A DNA stretch of 38,090 nucleotides from Planctomycetota bacterium (GCA_026692885.1 JAPLNJ010000371.1:1-38090); one strand, 5' to 3'. Counted from the first letter of the stretch, positions 15,484 through 24,518 are shown. Notes: generated from the sequence alone by a model not told the origin. Numbers and translations are program-made.

Positions 15484-17847
15484 ATGACTAAGCTGGACAG
15501 AGCCCTACTCATCCATCGTTGTTTGTTGATCGTCGCCCTGTGGGTCCTGGCGGCGCCGGCCCGCGCGGAGGTGACGGCCGAACAGGTGCGGGACGCCATC
15601 ACGCGGGGCATCAAGTTCCTGAAGAGCCAACAGAGTAAGGGGAGCAAGGGCGGTTGGCCGGAACGGCCTGGCCAGCCGGGCGGCGTCTCGGCGCTGTGCA
15701 CGCTGGCGATGCTGGAGGCGGGCGAACCGCTCGATTCGCCTGCGCTGCAGAAGACGCTGGCCTATCAGCGGTCGTTGGGCGAACCCAAGGCCACCTATAC
15801 GACCGCCCTGCAGACGATGCTGTTCTGTGCGGCCGAGCCGAAGAAGGACCTGCTGCTGATCCGCCGCAACGCCGAGTGGCTGGCCAACAGCCAGATCCGC
15901 GACGGGGAACGCGCTGGCGCGTGGACCTACTTCGCGCAGCTCGGGCCGCATACCCGTGGCGACAACTCGAACACCCAGTTCGCTCTGCTCGGCCTGCACG
16001 AGGCGGAGCAAGTCGGGATCCAGGTCAATCCGGAAGTCTGGCGCCGCACGCTCTCGTACTGGCTCAGTGCCCAGTGCGAGGACGGCTCCTGGAACTACTA
16101 CAAACCGTCCGAGGGCGAGCCGCGCGATGCCTCGACGGGCAGCATGACCTGCGCCGGCATCTCCGCCTTGGTGATTGCGTCCGGGAAGCTCAGCAACGGC
16201 GACGCCTCGGTGTCCGGAAACAGCGTGCAGTGCTGCAATCCGCAACAGGACCACCAGAAACTGGAACTCGCGCTGCAGTGGCTCGGCCAGCACTTCAGTG
16301 TGACCATCAACCCCAGCACGCGTGCAGAAAGAAGTTCGGCCGGGGTGCTGTACTACCTGTACGGCATGGAACGCGTCGGTCGCTTGACGGGCCGTCGCTT
16401 CCTCGGCAAACACGACTGGTACCGCGAAGGCGCGGAGATGTTTGTGAATACTCAGGATCGTCTGCAGGGGTATTGGAGGGGCCAGGGTCACGGCGAAGAC
16501 GATCCGTTGGTGAGCACCTCGCTGGCCTTGCTGTTCCTGGCCAAGGGACGACGGCCCGTGGTGCTGGGGAAACTGAAACATGGTCTCGGCCAGGACTGGG
16601 ACGCGCACCGCAGCGCCGTGCAGAACCTGACGCGGCACATCGAACCGCGTTGGAAGCAGAAGCTCAGTTGGCAGACGATCGACGTTCGCGCCGCGACCGT
16701 GGACGATCTCCTGGAAACGCCTGTCTTGTTCATCAGCGGCCAGGAACCGTTGGAGCTGACGCCCGAACAAAAGCAAAACCTGAAGAATTACGTCGGCCAA
16801 GGGGGCTTTCTGTTCGCCGAGGCGTGTTGCGAAGGGCAGGCGTTCGACCGGAGTTTTCGGCAACTGATGCAGGAACTCTTTCCGGAGCAGCCGTTGCGGC
16901 TGCTGCCGCCGGAGCATGCGATCTGGTTTGCCGAGGCGCCGGTCAAGCCCGCCCAGATGCGGCCGCTGTATGGCGTCAATGCCTGCTGTCGGACCAGCGT
17001 GGTGTACAGCCCGCAGAACTTGTCCTGTTACTGGGAACTCAGCCGCGGCCCGCGGGAGAGCGGCTATCCCAAGTCGGTCCAGGAGCAAGTCGAAGCCTGC
17101 CTGACGATCGGGGCCAACGTGCTGGCCTACGCCACGAATCGGCAACTGATCGACAAACTGGCGCGCCCGAAGTTGACGTCGGGCGAACCGACGGTGGAAT
17201 CGCTGGCGCGCGGCACTCTGGTCGTCCCTACCTTGAGCCACGGCGGCGGCAGTGAGGACGCCGCCAACGCGTTGTCGAATCTGCTGCAGGCGACCGGCCA
17301 GGAACTCGGCGTGCGGATGTCGGCGGAAGTTCGTCCGATGGCCGTGGACGACAGCCAATTGGTCGACCATCCCGTAGCTTTCATCCACGGCCGCCGGGAT
17401 TTCCAGCTGACGGCCAAGCAGCGCAAAGCCCTGGGCGTCTATCTGAAACGCGGCGGATTCCTGTTCGGCGACGCGATCTGCGCTAGCCCTCAGTTCGCGG
17501 CGGCGCTGCGCCGCGAAGTCAAAGCGGCCGTGCCGGAAGCGAGTTTTGTTACCCTGCCGGTTGAGCATCCGCTGCTCACGCGGGAATTCCGCGGGTATGA
17601 TGTGTCGCGGGTGACATTGCGGGATCCCCAGCTGCGTGCCGGAGACGATCCGCTGAAGACGAAACTGGTGCAGACCAAGCCGCTGTTGGAAGGCGTCGAA
17701 ATCGACGGCCGGTTGGCGGTGGTGTTTTCACCGTACGATCTCAGTTGTGCCTTGGAGAACCAGGCCTCGCTGGAGTGCAAGGGCTACGTCCGCGAAGACG
17801 CCGCCCGCCTAGGCGCGAACATCCTGCTGTACGCGCTGCAGCAGTAG
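15484..17847 (+). CDS. Secreted terpene-cyclase-like toroid fused to two DUF4159/GATase-like domains
   Basis: This 787-residue protein starts at ATG 15484 with a signal peptide ending near APARA. Residues about 30-370 contain repeats like those of prenyltransferase/squalene-cyclase alpha-toroids: GGVSALCTLAMLEAGEP, NSNTQFALLGLHEAEQVG, STGSMTCAGISALV and SAGVLYYLYGMERVG. The aspartate-rich catalytic motif of true cyclases is not seen. The C-terminal half holds two related DUF4159-like modules: LFISGQEPLELTPEQ with GGFLFAEACC, and AFIHGRRDFQLTAKQ with GGFLFGDAIC; each ends with a SPQNLSC or SPYDLSC strand. The family is widespread in Planctomycetes and its function is not known; binding of a periplasmic ligand is one possibility. 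A TACACT box at 15472 would make the transcript nearly leaderless, but this is weak. Confidence 0.85.
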   Translation: MTKLDRALLIHRCLLIVALWVLAAPARAEVTAEQVRDAITRGIKFLKSQQSKGSKGGWPERPGQPGGVSALCTLAMLEAGEPLDSPALQKTLAYQRSLGEPKATYTTALQTMLFCAAEPKKDLLLIRRNAEWLANSQIRDGERAGAWTYFAQLGPHTRGDNSNTQFALLGLHEAEQVGIQVNPEVWRRTLSYWLSAQCEDGSWNYYKPSEGEPRDASTGSMTCAGISALVIASGKLSNGDASVSGNSVQCCNPQQDHQKLELALQWLGQHFSVTINPSTRAERSSAGVLYYLYGMERVGRLTGRRFLGKHDWYREGAEMFVNTQDRLQGYWRGQGHGEDDPLVSTSLALLFLAKGRRPVVLGKLKHGLGQDWDAHRSAVQNLTRHIEPRWKQKLSWQTIDVRAATVDDLLETPVLFISGQEPLELTPEQKQNLKNYVGQGGFLFAEACCEGQAFDRSFRQLMQELFPEQPLRLLPPEHAIWFAEAPVKPAQMRPLYGVNACCRTSVVYSPQNLSCYWELSRGPRESGYPKSVQEQVEACLTIGANVLAYATNRQLIDKLARPKLTSGEPTVESLARGTLVVPTLSHGGGSEDAANALSNLLQATGQELGVRMSAEVRPMAVDDSQLVDHPVAFIHGRRDFQLTAKQRKALGVYLKRGGFLFGDAICASPQFAAALRREVKAAVPEASFVTLPVEHPLLTREFRGYDVSRVTLRDPQLRAGDDPLKTKLVQTKPLLEGVEIDGRLAVVFSPYDLSCALENQASLECKGYVREDAARLGANILLYALQQ

Positions 17848-17910
17848 GTTAGGCTTTCCAGCCTGACATGGAATAGTAGACTAACCGTCAGCCTGGAAAG
17901 ACTAACCTAC
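17844..17910. repeat. REPIN-like element, GTAGGTT family, copy 1
   Basis: GTAGGTTAGGCTTTCCAG starts the left arm (17844-17867) and its near complement forms the right arm (17887-17910). Each arm has the GTAG head and an imperfect palindrome with a TTCC core. The left arm supplies the stop codon TAG of the preceding gene, and the right arm ends three bases before the Nudix ATG. Confidence 0.8.
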
Positions 17911-17913
17911 ACC

Positions 17914-18456
17914 ATGCAATCATCCGACCCTCCCGAAATCATCGTCCAGACGAAATACCTGCGGTTGTTGCGACGCGGCCGGTGGGAATACGTGGAACGC
18001 ACCAACGTCACCGGGATCGTGGTGATCGTCGCGGTTAACGCGGCTGGTGAATTGGTGCTGGTCGAACAGTTTCGTCCGCCGCTGGCCTGTCGCGTGATCG
18101 AACTACCGGCCGGCTTGGCGGGTGATGTGGCCGGTGCCGAGGACGAGGCCCTGGAAGAGGCAGCTCGGCGGGAACTGTTGGAAGAAACCGGCTACCTGGC
18201 CGGCTCTTTGACCCGGCAGTTCCACGGTCCGCCGTCTGCGGGGATCACGAACGAGGAAGTCACGTTCTTCCTGGCTCGCGACGTCCAACGCGTGGGCAGC
18301 GGCGGTGGTGATGAGTCCGAGGATATCACCGTGCACTGCGTTCCGGTGAATCAAGTGGTGGGTTGGCTGGACGACCAAGCCCGGCAGGGCATGGCCATTG
18401 ATGTCAAAGTCTACGCAGGACTGTGGTGCGTGCAGGGGGGAAGGATGAAGGAGTGA
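17914..18456 (+). CDS. Nudix hydrolase (ADP-ribose pyrophosphatase-like)
   Basis: This 180-residue protein has the Nudix helix EEAARRELLEETGY, matching the RExxEExG core that binds Mg2+ and hydrolyses a nucleoside diphosphate linked to another moiety. The loop before it (AGLAGDVAGAEDE) is about two residues longer than the usual G-x5-E spacing. The N-terminal strands LVLVEQFRPPL and VIELPAGL resemble ADP-ribose/ADP-sugar pyrophosphatases (NudF-like). The substrate is therefore probably ADP-ribose or a nucleotide sugar, an inference from family. The ATG at 17914 sits directly behind a hairpin-forming repeat with no recognisable Shine-Dalgarno. Downstream, 18439-18478 holds short GAAGGAT tandem repeats. 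Confidence 0.88.
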   Translation: MQSSDPPEIIVQTKYLRLLRRGRWEYVERTNVTGIVVIVAVNAAGELVLVEQFRPPLACRVIELPAGLAGDVAGAEDEALEEAARRELLEETGYLAGSLTRQFHGPPSAGITNEEVTFFLARDVQRVGSGGGDESEDITVHCVPVNQVVGWLDDQARQGMAIDVKVYAGLWCVQGGRMKE

Positions 18457-18566
18457 AGGATGAAGGATGAAGGAAGCTTCGGCGGCAGGTGGGGCAGAAC
18501 GTAGCGATGCCCCAGATGTTAGTCTACCGCGACCTCTTATCCCAGCCATCGTCGGAACCGCCGCTT

Positions 18567-18624
18567 CACATGGCCCGGTCTCTCCGAGACCGGGATTCGC
18601 GTCTCGGAGAGACGCGGCCATGTG
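18567..18624. repeat. REPIN-like double palindrome, CATGG family
   Basis: CACATGGCC at 18567 pairs with GGCCATGTG ending at 18624. Within lie two palindromes with complementary cores, GGTCTCTCCGAGACC and CGTCTCGGAGAGACG. The layout equals the other repeats here but the stem sequence differs and the head is ATGG rather than GTAG. The rest of the 18457-18779 gap shows only short tandem GAAGGAT repeats and a possible promoter. Confidence 0.7.
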
Positions 18625-18678
18625 GGCGCAACTTTGCGGCCTGGAACACCTATCCGACCAGGGCCGGGAAGTCTCGGC

Positions 18679-18709
18679 TTGTTCCCTTGCTCGCGTCGAT
18701 GGGTATAAT
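18679..18709 (+). promoter_or_regulatory. Putative promoter for the BON-domain gene
   Basis: A perfect TATAAT (18704-18709) lies about 70 bases before the start codon. The best -35 candidate, TTGTTC (18679-18684), is 19 bases away and weak, so only the -10 box is persuasive. Confidence 0.3.
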
Positions 18710-18779
18710 GAGTTGACGAAAGTCTTTGGTAGGCAAACACGTAGGATGGGCAGTGCCCATAGCACCAGGAAACACGAAC

Positions 18780-19424
18780 ATGGCCCGGCAAATTTTTGCA
18801 GTGCTGATCGGAGTCGGACTGACGTGGCTCTGGGGAGCGTCCAGCTACGGGCAGGGCACTCTAGGCACAACAGGAACTCAAAGCACGGGCTTCAGTCTGG
18901 GCGCGACGATGAACACCGGCCCTCAGCGATTCTTGGGCGGCGATCGCTCAACGGCTGCTCAATTCGCGGGCGGCACGAATATGTTCCTCAACAGCACCGG
19001 AACGGCCCAAGGGGGCGCTGCGGGTGCAGTGTCGCCGATGGGCCAAGTTGGCATGATGGGCGGCATGAACCCCATGGGTACCCTGAATGCACTGATGGCC
19101 AACAACATGATCAATAACCTCTCCCGGCAACGTCGGCCGCTGCGCATGCCGATCACCCTGGGCATCGAACCGACACCGGCACTCATGGCGGCTGCCGAGC
19201 CGACCCACGTCGGAGAGCGAGTTCAGAGTAAACTAGTGAAAATTCCGCAAGTGCGCAGCAGCGGCTCGGTCAAAGTTGAGATGGAAGGCAAGATCGCGGT
19301 GCTCCGAGGCGAGGTCAAGTCACAACGCGAGCGAGACCTTATCGGCCGGATGCTGCTGCTGGAACCAGGTATCTCGGACGTTCGAAACGAGCTGGTCGTA
19401 GCTCCGCCGGTGCCGTCGCCATGA
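18780..19424 (+). CDS. Secreted BON-domain protein
   Basis: This 214-residue protein starts at ATG 18780 with a signal peptide (MARQIFAVLIGVGLTWLWGA). The middle is glycine- and methionine-rich and low in complexity (MGQVGMMGGMNPMGTLNALM). The C-terminal 60 residues, VKVEMEGKIAVLRGEVKSQ followed by RDLIGRMLLLEPGISDVRNELVV, form a BON-like alpha/beta module. BON domains associate with phospholipid or outer-membrane structures and occur in OsmY and in secretins. Here a secretin gene lies nearby on the other strand, so an envelope role in the same locus is possible. The last 86 bases overlap the end of the convergent lipoprotein gene, an unusually long overlap. Confidence 0.75.
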   Translation: MARQIFAVLIGVGLTWLWGASSYGQGTLGTTGTQSTGFSLGATMNTGPQRFLGGDRSTAAQFAGGTNMFLNSTGTAQGGAAGAVSPMGQVGMMGGMNPMGTLNALMANNMINNLSRQRRPLRMPITLGIEPTPALMAAAEPTHVGERVQSKLVKIPQVRSSGSVKVEMEGKIAVLRGEVKSQRERDLIGRMLLLEPGISDVRNELVVAPPVPSP

Positions 19425-20355
19425 CGCTGGGAGCCGGTGTACCGGCGGCGGAATCTAACGCGGCGGGGAGACCTGAGGGTCGGTTCGAAGGATTGGGCGT
19501 CGGGTAGCCCGCGGGTGGCCCGCTTGCAACGCAGGAGCCAGCGACGGGGTTGCGAGCAACCGCGGGTCCTGCAGCCACGGTCGGCCCACCCACCGACGAG
19601 CCCGCGTCCTGGGTGGCGACGATCGTTTGGGGGCCGGCGTTATCGAGCATTCGCTGCAACGCCATCGAGAGGGGGATCGTCGTGCTCCGCAAGCGGCGGC
19701 GCGGTGTTTCGGGAGGTGACAGGTCTCCGGCGTTCTCCGCTCCCTCGCGTGCCGGGGCAGGTTGCTGATAGCTGGCCGGTTGCACTGCGGACGTTTCCGG
19801 AGTCGCCGTCGTAATTCGGCGACGGGCCTGTAATTCGGCCTGATCCGGCGTCTTGCCCGGCAGCGAGTTTACCGTCTGCTGGCCCGTGACCGCGTTCCCA
19901 CTCTTCGACGTGAACACCGGCAACAGACTCACCGTTTTCTTGAAGCCTCCCGCCGGCTCCCAAGGTATCCAGATGCTATAGGATGCACCCAATTCGCTCG
20001 GCGTGAAGTGCTTGCTGAACTGTTCCGCCGTAAACGCGAACTTGCGGTCCGGCTTTCTGGCGGGGGCGCCTTCGCAGGAATCGTCATAGCCGTAGACAAC
20101 CAGTTGGCCTTCGACCGGCACGGTTTTGTTGTTCTTATCGTAGAAGTACAACCGGCCGCCGAAACCACGAATCGGCGGTTTGCCCGCTTCGTTGTAGACC
20201 GCATCCGACCAGACGACCACCACGCGCACGGGTTCTCCGTGCTGGCCTTTCCAGGGATCCTTCTTCGCAAAGGGCAATGACTTGGGGATCTCCAGAGTCG
20301 CACAACCGGCGAGTAACAAGCTGGCTAACAACAGGGTCGCAAGGCGTATTCGCAT
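19339..20355 (-). CDS. Outer-membrane lipoprotein, unknown family, beside the secretin
   Basis: This 338-residue protein has a textbook lipoprotein signal, MRIRLATLLLASLLLAGC, with lipobox LAGC (C18); ATG 20355 is chosen accordingly. The first ~190 residues are well structured: EPVRVVVVWSDAVYNEAGKP, IRGFGGRLYFYD, GQLVVYGYDD and YSIWIPWEPAGG. The C-terminal 150 residues are rich in Pro, Ala and Thr and appear disordered. The gene ends 48 bases before... in transcription order it follows the secretin gene (secretin stop at 20403, lipoprotein start at 20355), so the two are probably co-transcribed and it may act as a secretin-associated factor, like a pilotin in position though not in sequence. 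The family is not recognised with certainty. Confidence 0.75.
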   Translation of the reverse strand: MRIRLATLLLASLLLAGCATLEIPKSLPFAKKDPWKGQHGEPVRVVVVWSDAVYNEAGKPPIRGFGGRLYFYDKNNKTVPVEGQLVVYGYDDSCEGAPARKPDRKFAFTAEQFSKHFTPSELGASYSIWIPWEPAGGFKKTVSLLPVFTSKSGNAVTGQQTVNSLPGKTPDQAELQARRRITTATPETSAVQPASYQQPAPAREGAENAGDLSPPETPRRRLRSTTIPLSMALQRMLDNAGPQTIVATQDAGSSVGGPTVAAGPAVARNPVAGSCVASGPPAGYPTPNPSNRPSGLPAALDSAAGTPAPSVMATAPAELRPARFERPRYLVPAAASGR

Positions 20356-20402
20356 GGTGGGAGCCTCCATCTGTTATCTTCCCAGGTCTCGTTGGGCCGA
20401 CG

Positions 20403-23400
20403 TTACCGCATCATCCCTGACGCGGCATCTTCTCCTGTCGGCAACCGGCGAAGTGCGGGATTGGGCGGGGGACTTGCCGAGGGTCCACCGTACATCGCCT
20501 GCGTGGCTGGCGACGATCCGGTGTACACGGCCGGGGTTCCAGGGTAGGGAGTCGGCGACCACTGGGACCCCTCGAGCGCGCCGGTGGCGTGAGCGGATAC
20601 GCCACCGCGCGCCCCTGGCAACTGTATGGGCGATCGCAGGTTCCTCGCTTGGGGCGGATCCGCGACTGGCTGCGACAGCGGGAGACCGTCGCCGGTTTGC
20701 GGCGTGGGGACCAGGTCTGGCGTCCCCGCGGACGCCGGTGTGGGAACTGGTTCCAAGCCCGAAGGGTTCTCATCCGGAAAGACCAGCGGTGTCGCCACGT
20801 GGCACCGGCAACCCGGTTTTCCTGATCCACACCAACAACCGGGGCGGGCCGAGAAGCCCACATTGCCATACACCTCCGTCACGTCGCTCAAACACCAGCT
20901 CATGCGTTCCGTTTCTGCGGTGCGAATCAAGTCGACCTCGTCATCACTGCGGATCACGTGGGGCGTCATCACGATCAGCAGTTCCTTGCGGGTGTCTGCC
21001 CGAGTGGTGAACCGGAAGAGGGGACCGACCAACGGGATCTCGGAAAGGTAGGGAATTCCCCGCTGCGTGCGGCTTCTTTCCGTTTCGATCAAGCCTGCAA
21101 AGACGACCGTTTGCCCACTGCGAGCGCTGATCACCGTACTGGCCTTGGTGGTGTCGATGTTGGGCGAAAGAACGGATGGGGCGCCGGTGCCCGAGGGGAT
21201 TTGCACGCCCTCCACAGGATTCAACTTGGATTTCTGCACGTCGAAAGTCATCACGATCAGACCGTCCGCTGTCACCCGGGGGACCACGGTGAGGATCACA
21301 CCTGTCTCCTTATCCGTGACGGTCGGGTTGGATATGCCGCTGCTCGCCACGCTCGAGCCGCCGTAGCGTGCGACGATGGCACCGACCTGAATATTACCTG
21401 CCTGGCTGTCCAAGGTCGTGATTTGCGGGCGGCTGAGAATTTGGATGCGGCCCTTTTCCTGCAAGGCCCGCAACAGCGCGGAGACGGCGTCGTTGCTCGC
21501 CGATAGAACCAATCCGCCGTACCCTAAGGCGCTGGTGCGGCCGACATTGAAGTTGCTAAGACCCTGGGTTGTCAAGTTGCCTGGCACCCCGTTGCCGACC
21601 AAATTGCCCAGGGGCGAGTTGTTGAAATTGAAGCCGGTTTGACCGGCCCCCGCCGTAGTTCCCGTGCGACTGTACAGCAGTGAGTCCTGGACACCGAATT
21701 CGGTGCCAAATTCGAACTTATCGGTCAACGTGATCTCGGCAATCAGCACGTCGATTTTGATCATCGGCGGACGCCGGTCGATGGCTTCGATGACCTTCCT
21801 CAATTCTTCGAACAAGGACGGCACCGCGCTGACGATGACCGAATTGCTAAACGCCTCCGGCACCACAATCACGGTTTGGGCGTAGCGCACCTCCGGGTTT
21901 TCCGGTGACAGATTCATCTGGGTGTTGTACTGACTGATTCGCTGGGTCAACCACAAGTTCAAGGCGGCGCTCACGTCGACGGCCTTGACGTTGGCCAGCC
22001 AATAAACGGTGGTCTTGTGTTTGTGGAGGGTGTCTTCATCCAACCTCAGCAGGACCGCCTCCACCACGCCCAAATCGCCTTCCGAGCCGGATGCGATAAT
22101 GCTGTTGCTGCGTTTGTCCACCCCGAAGCGGATGGGCACCAGCGAACTCTCGCCCATCGAGGCCGCGGATTGCAGGCTGGGCTGCAGGAACGGATTGATG
22201 GCGCCCTGGCCGAACAAGGACTGACCCGGCGTCGACGTCTGGGCCGTCTGCCCCAGCAAACTGCTCAACATGGTCTGCAGCGTGGTGGCATCGCCGTTGA
22301 CGATCGTGAACACCTTGATCTGCGCCTTGGCGTTGGGCAGGCGGTCCAATTCCTTGACCAGGGCCTCGATCAGGCCCATGCTCTTGGCCGGCCCGGTGAT
22401 CACCAACTGGTTGCCGTTCACGTCGGCACTGACGCGCACCTCGGACAGCAGCCCGGACTCCAGGATCTTACCGCCTTCCGAGTCAATGGTCATGAAGGTC
22501 AACGCCGCAGATCGGATCCGGGCGCGTTCCTGCTGTTGCTGGCCGCCACCCAAACCAATACCGCCGCCCCCCTGGCCGAAGCCGCCGCTGGCAGTGGCTC
22601 CGACGGGGTTGCGGTTCCCGATCAATTGCCAGTTGAGGGCGTCCTGCAACACGGGCGCGACGTCCGACGCCAGGGCATTCTTCAACCGAAAGATCCGCAG
22701 TTCATTGGCCGCGGAAGTCGTTTCCACGTCGATTTCAGCCAGCAGGCGACGGACTTCCGCCAGGTCGCGCGGACTGGCTTGCACGATCAAGACGTTGTTC
22801 CGGAAGACGGAGACGACGTTGACTCGCGTACCCAGGCCGGTCCGCGGGGGACCTGTGGCCGCGGTCCCGACGCCGCCGGCGCCGCCGATACCACCACCAC
22901 CCACCCCGCCGACGCCACCCACGCCCGTGGTCGTGTCGCCCAACCGCTCGACAAAGAACGAGCGGATGGTCTGTTCCGCGTCGGCCGCGGCGATGTGGCG
23001 GAGCTGAAGAACTTCGAATTGGACCTCCGGCTCGACCGGCTGATCCAACTTGAGAATCAGTTGCTTGATGGTGTCGACGCCTTCGGAACGTCCGATCAGC
23101 AACAAGGCATTCGGCTTGCCCAGCGACCGGATCACCACGCGGCCCTGACGCGACGAGAGGATTTCCTGGTAGACCTGCAAGACCAGCGTCTCCAACACTT
23201 GGCTGCCGATGTAACGCAGGGGGACGATCTCCACGACCGGCTTCGTATCAGCGCTCAGCCGCTCGATATCCTCGATCAGGCGCCGGACCCGGTCGACATC
23301 CTTCTTGCCGCCGCGGAGGATGAAGGCGTCCAGGCCGTCGACGTATTCGATCTGGACCGGGCCGATCTGGCCGCCGTCGATCTCTTCCGTCAGTGGATTG

Positions 23401-24518
23401 AGATCCTTGCCGGCGGGCGGGCCGTCAGGCGTTCTTGCCTGCTCTGCGCCAGCCTTGGGCACCGGGGGCGGTTCGGTAGCCGGTGGCGGTGTGCCAGCTG
23501 CGGGCGGCGGGGTCGGCGGCCCGCCTGGAGCCGTCTCCGCCTTGGGCTGAAAGACCAGCGAGATGAGATTGGCGGCCTGCTTGCCGCCCTGCTTCCCGGC
23601 GGACTGTTGGCCGGACGCCAGCAGCCCGATGGCCCGCTCGACTTGGTCGGGATCGGCGCGGTTGACCACGACCAGGTCCGTGTCCTGACCGTCCGCGGCG
23701 CGCGGTTGATCCAGAGACTGGACCACCCGCCCCCACGCCTGGGCGACGTTCGGCGGTCCGGAAAAACTGATCCAGTCGCGACGCCGATCGACTTGCAGGA
23801 CGACCTGCGGACCGGTGGAGCCGGCCGCATTGATCGTCGCCACTTCGCCGTTGCGTTCCGCCACCACGGCGATCCGTTTGCCCCAGATACGCGTCAGGGC
23901 GTCCTCGAATTCTCGCCAGGAAATGTGCTTCAATTGGTGCCCGTTCTGCCTGGGCAGGCTGACCGGCGCGTTCTCGATGCCGACGGCAGTTGGGGCCGCG
24001 GATAGCAGAGCTTGCGCGATGCGTTGGTGGGCCTCTTCGGTCGCGACGACAATCAATTGGCCGGAACGCCGATCCGGGGCGATACGGACACCAGACGCTG
24101 GCGGAAACGATTTTCGCAGACGTTCCACGGTCGCTTCCAGCGATCCGGAGGGAACCGGGTAGCCGCGGCCCACCGTCGGCGAGGATGAATTGTCCGACGC
24201 GGTTTCGGGCTTCGCCGGGCGATCGAGCGTGACGAGCAACTGAGCGGCCAGGCGCTGTGTTGCCTCCGGCCCGCGGATCAAGATCCGGTTGGCCTGGCGG
24301 TCCACCAGGATTTCGGGTTGGACGCCGGTTTCTGCTAGCAGCTTTTGCAGCTGCAGGTTGACGTCGGCAGCTTGCGTCTGCTTCAACGGATACGCTTGGT
24401 ATCCGGGAGGCGCGGTGTCCTGAGCCTGAAGCCACCACGAGACGCCGACCAACATCCCGACCGCCGCCGCCAGGATGGCCAGGTGCCGGATTCGAACGCG
24501 ACCGAGCTGCTGGAACAT
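20403..24518 (-). CDS. Giant secretin (GspD/PilQ superfamily)
   Basis: This 1371-residue protein, about twice the usual GspD length, starts at ATG 24518 (a GTG at 24527 is also possible). A hydrophobic N-terminal segment (HLAILAAAVGMLVGVSWWL) is a signal or anchor. Several secretin N-type (NolW) repeats follow, for example VNLQLQKLLAETGVQPEILVD, VEIVPLRYIGSQVLETLV and VFTIVNGDATTLQTMLSSLL. A Pro-rich linker lies near 333-360 and a Gly-Val loop near 529-548. The C-terminal secretin pore domain (about 1010-1190) has ILSRPQITTLDSQAG, GVILTVVPRVTADG, GQTVVFAGLI and KELLIVMTPHVI. The tail is Pro-rich with a cysteine cluster CWCGSGKPGCRC near 1228. Secretins form outer-membrane channels for type II secretion or type IV pili. 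No ATPase or inner-membrane platform gene is in the window. Confidence 0.93.
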   Translation of the reverse strand: MFQQLGRVRIRHLAILAAAVGMLVGVSWWLQAQDTAPPGYQAYPLKQTQAADVNLQLQKLLAETGVQPEILVDRQANRILIRGPEATQRLAAQLLVTLDRPAKPETASDNSSSPTVGRGYPVPSGSLEATVERLRKSFPPASGVRIAPDRRSGQLIVVATEEAHQRIAQALLSAAPTAVGIENAPVSLPRQNGHQLKHISWREFEDALTRIWGKRIAVVAERNGEVATINAAGSTGPQVVLQVDRRRDWISFSGPPNVAQAWGRVVQSLDQPRAADGQDTDLVVVNRADPDQVERAIGLLASGQQSAGKQGGKQAANLISLVFQPKAETAPGGPPTPPPAAGTPPPATEPPPVPKAGAEQARTPDGPPAGKDLNPLTEEIDGGQIGPVQIEYVDGLDAFILRGGKKDVDRVRRLIEDIERLSADTKPVVEIVPLRYIGSQVLETLVLQVYQEILSSRQGRVVIRSLGKPNALLLIGRSEGVDTIKQLILKLDQPVEPEVQFEVLQLRHIAAADAEQTIRSFFVERLGDTTTGVGGVGGVGGGGIGGAGGVGTAATGPPRTGLGTRVNVVSVFRNNVLIVQASPRDLAEVRRLLAEIDVETTSAANELRIFRLKNALASDVAPVLQDALNWQLIGNRNPVGATASGGFGQGGGGIGLGGGQQQQERARIRSAALTFMTIDSEGGKILESGLLSEVRVSADVNGNQLVITGPAKSMGLIEALVKELDRLPNAKAQIKVFTIVNGDATTLQTMLSSLLGQTAQTSTPGQSLFGQGAINPFLQPSLQSAASMGESSLVPIRFGVDKRSNSIIASGSEGDLGVVEAVLLRLDEDTLHKHKTTVYWLANVKAVDVSAALNLWLTQRISQYNTQMNLSPENPEVRYAQTVIVVPEAFSNSVIVSAVPSLFEELRKVIEAIDRRPPMIKIDVLIAEITLTDKFEFGTEFGVQDSLLYSRTGTTAGAGQTGFNFNNSPLGNLVGNGVPGNLTTQGLSNFNVGRTSALGYGGLVLSASNDAVSALLRALQEKGRIQILSRPQITTLDSQAGNIQVGAIVARYGGSSVASSGISNPTVTDKETGVILTVVPRVTADGLIVMTFDVQKSKLNPVEGVQIPSGTGAPSVLSPNIDTTKASTVISARSGQTVVFAGLIETERSRTQRGIPYLSEIPLVGPLFRFTTRADTRKELLIVMTPHVIRSDDEVDLIRTAETERMSWCLSDVTEVYGNVGFSARPGCWCGSGKPGCRCHVATPLVFPDENPSGLEPVPTPASAGTPDLVPTPQTGDGLPLSQPVADPPQARNLRSPIQLPGARGGVSAHATGALEGSQWSPTPYPGTPAVYTGSSPATQAMYGGPSASPPPNPALRRLPTGEDAASGMMR

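Noticed and set aside
15505..17568. A 687-codon open frame antisense to the DUF4159 fusion gene
   Set aside because: It is a frame shadow caused by GC-rich codon use; the plus-strand frame has a signal peptide and recognised domains, while the antisense product has no motif.
22017..24005. A 662-codon open frame antisense to the secretin gene
   Set aside because: The secretin reading is supported by clear family motifs; the antisense product is His/Gln/Arg-rich without known features.
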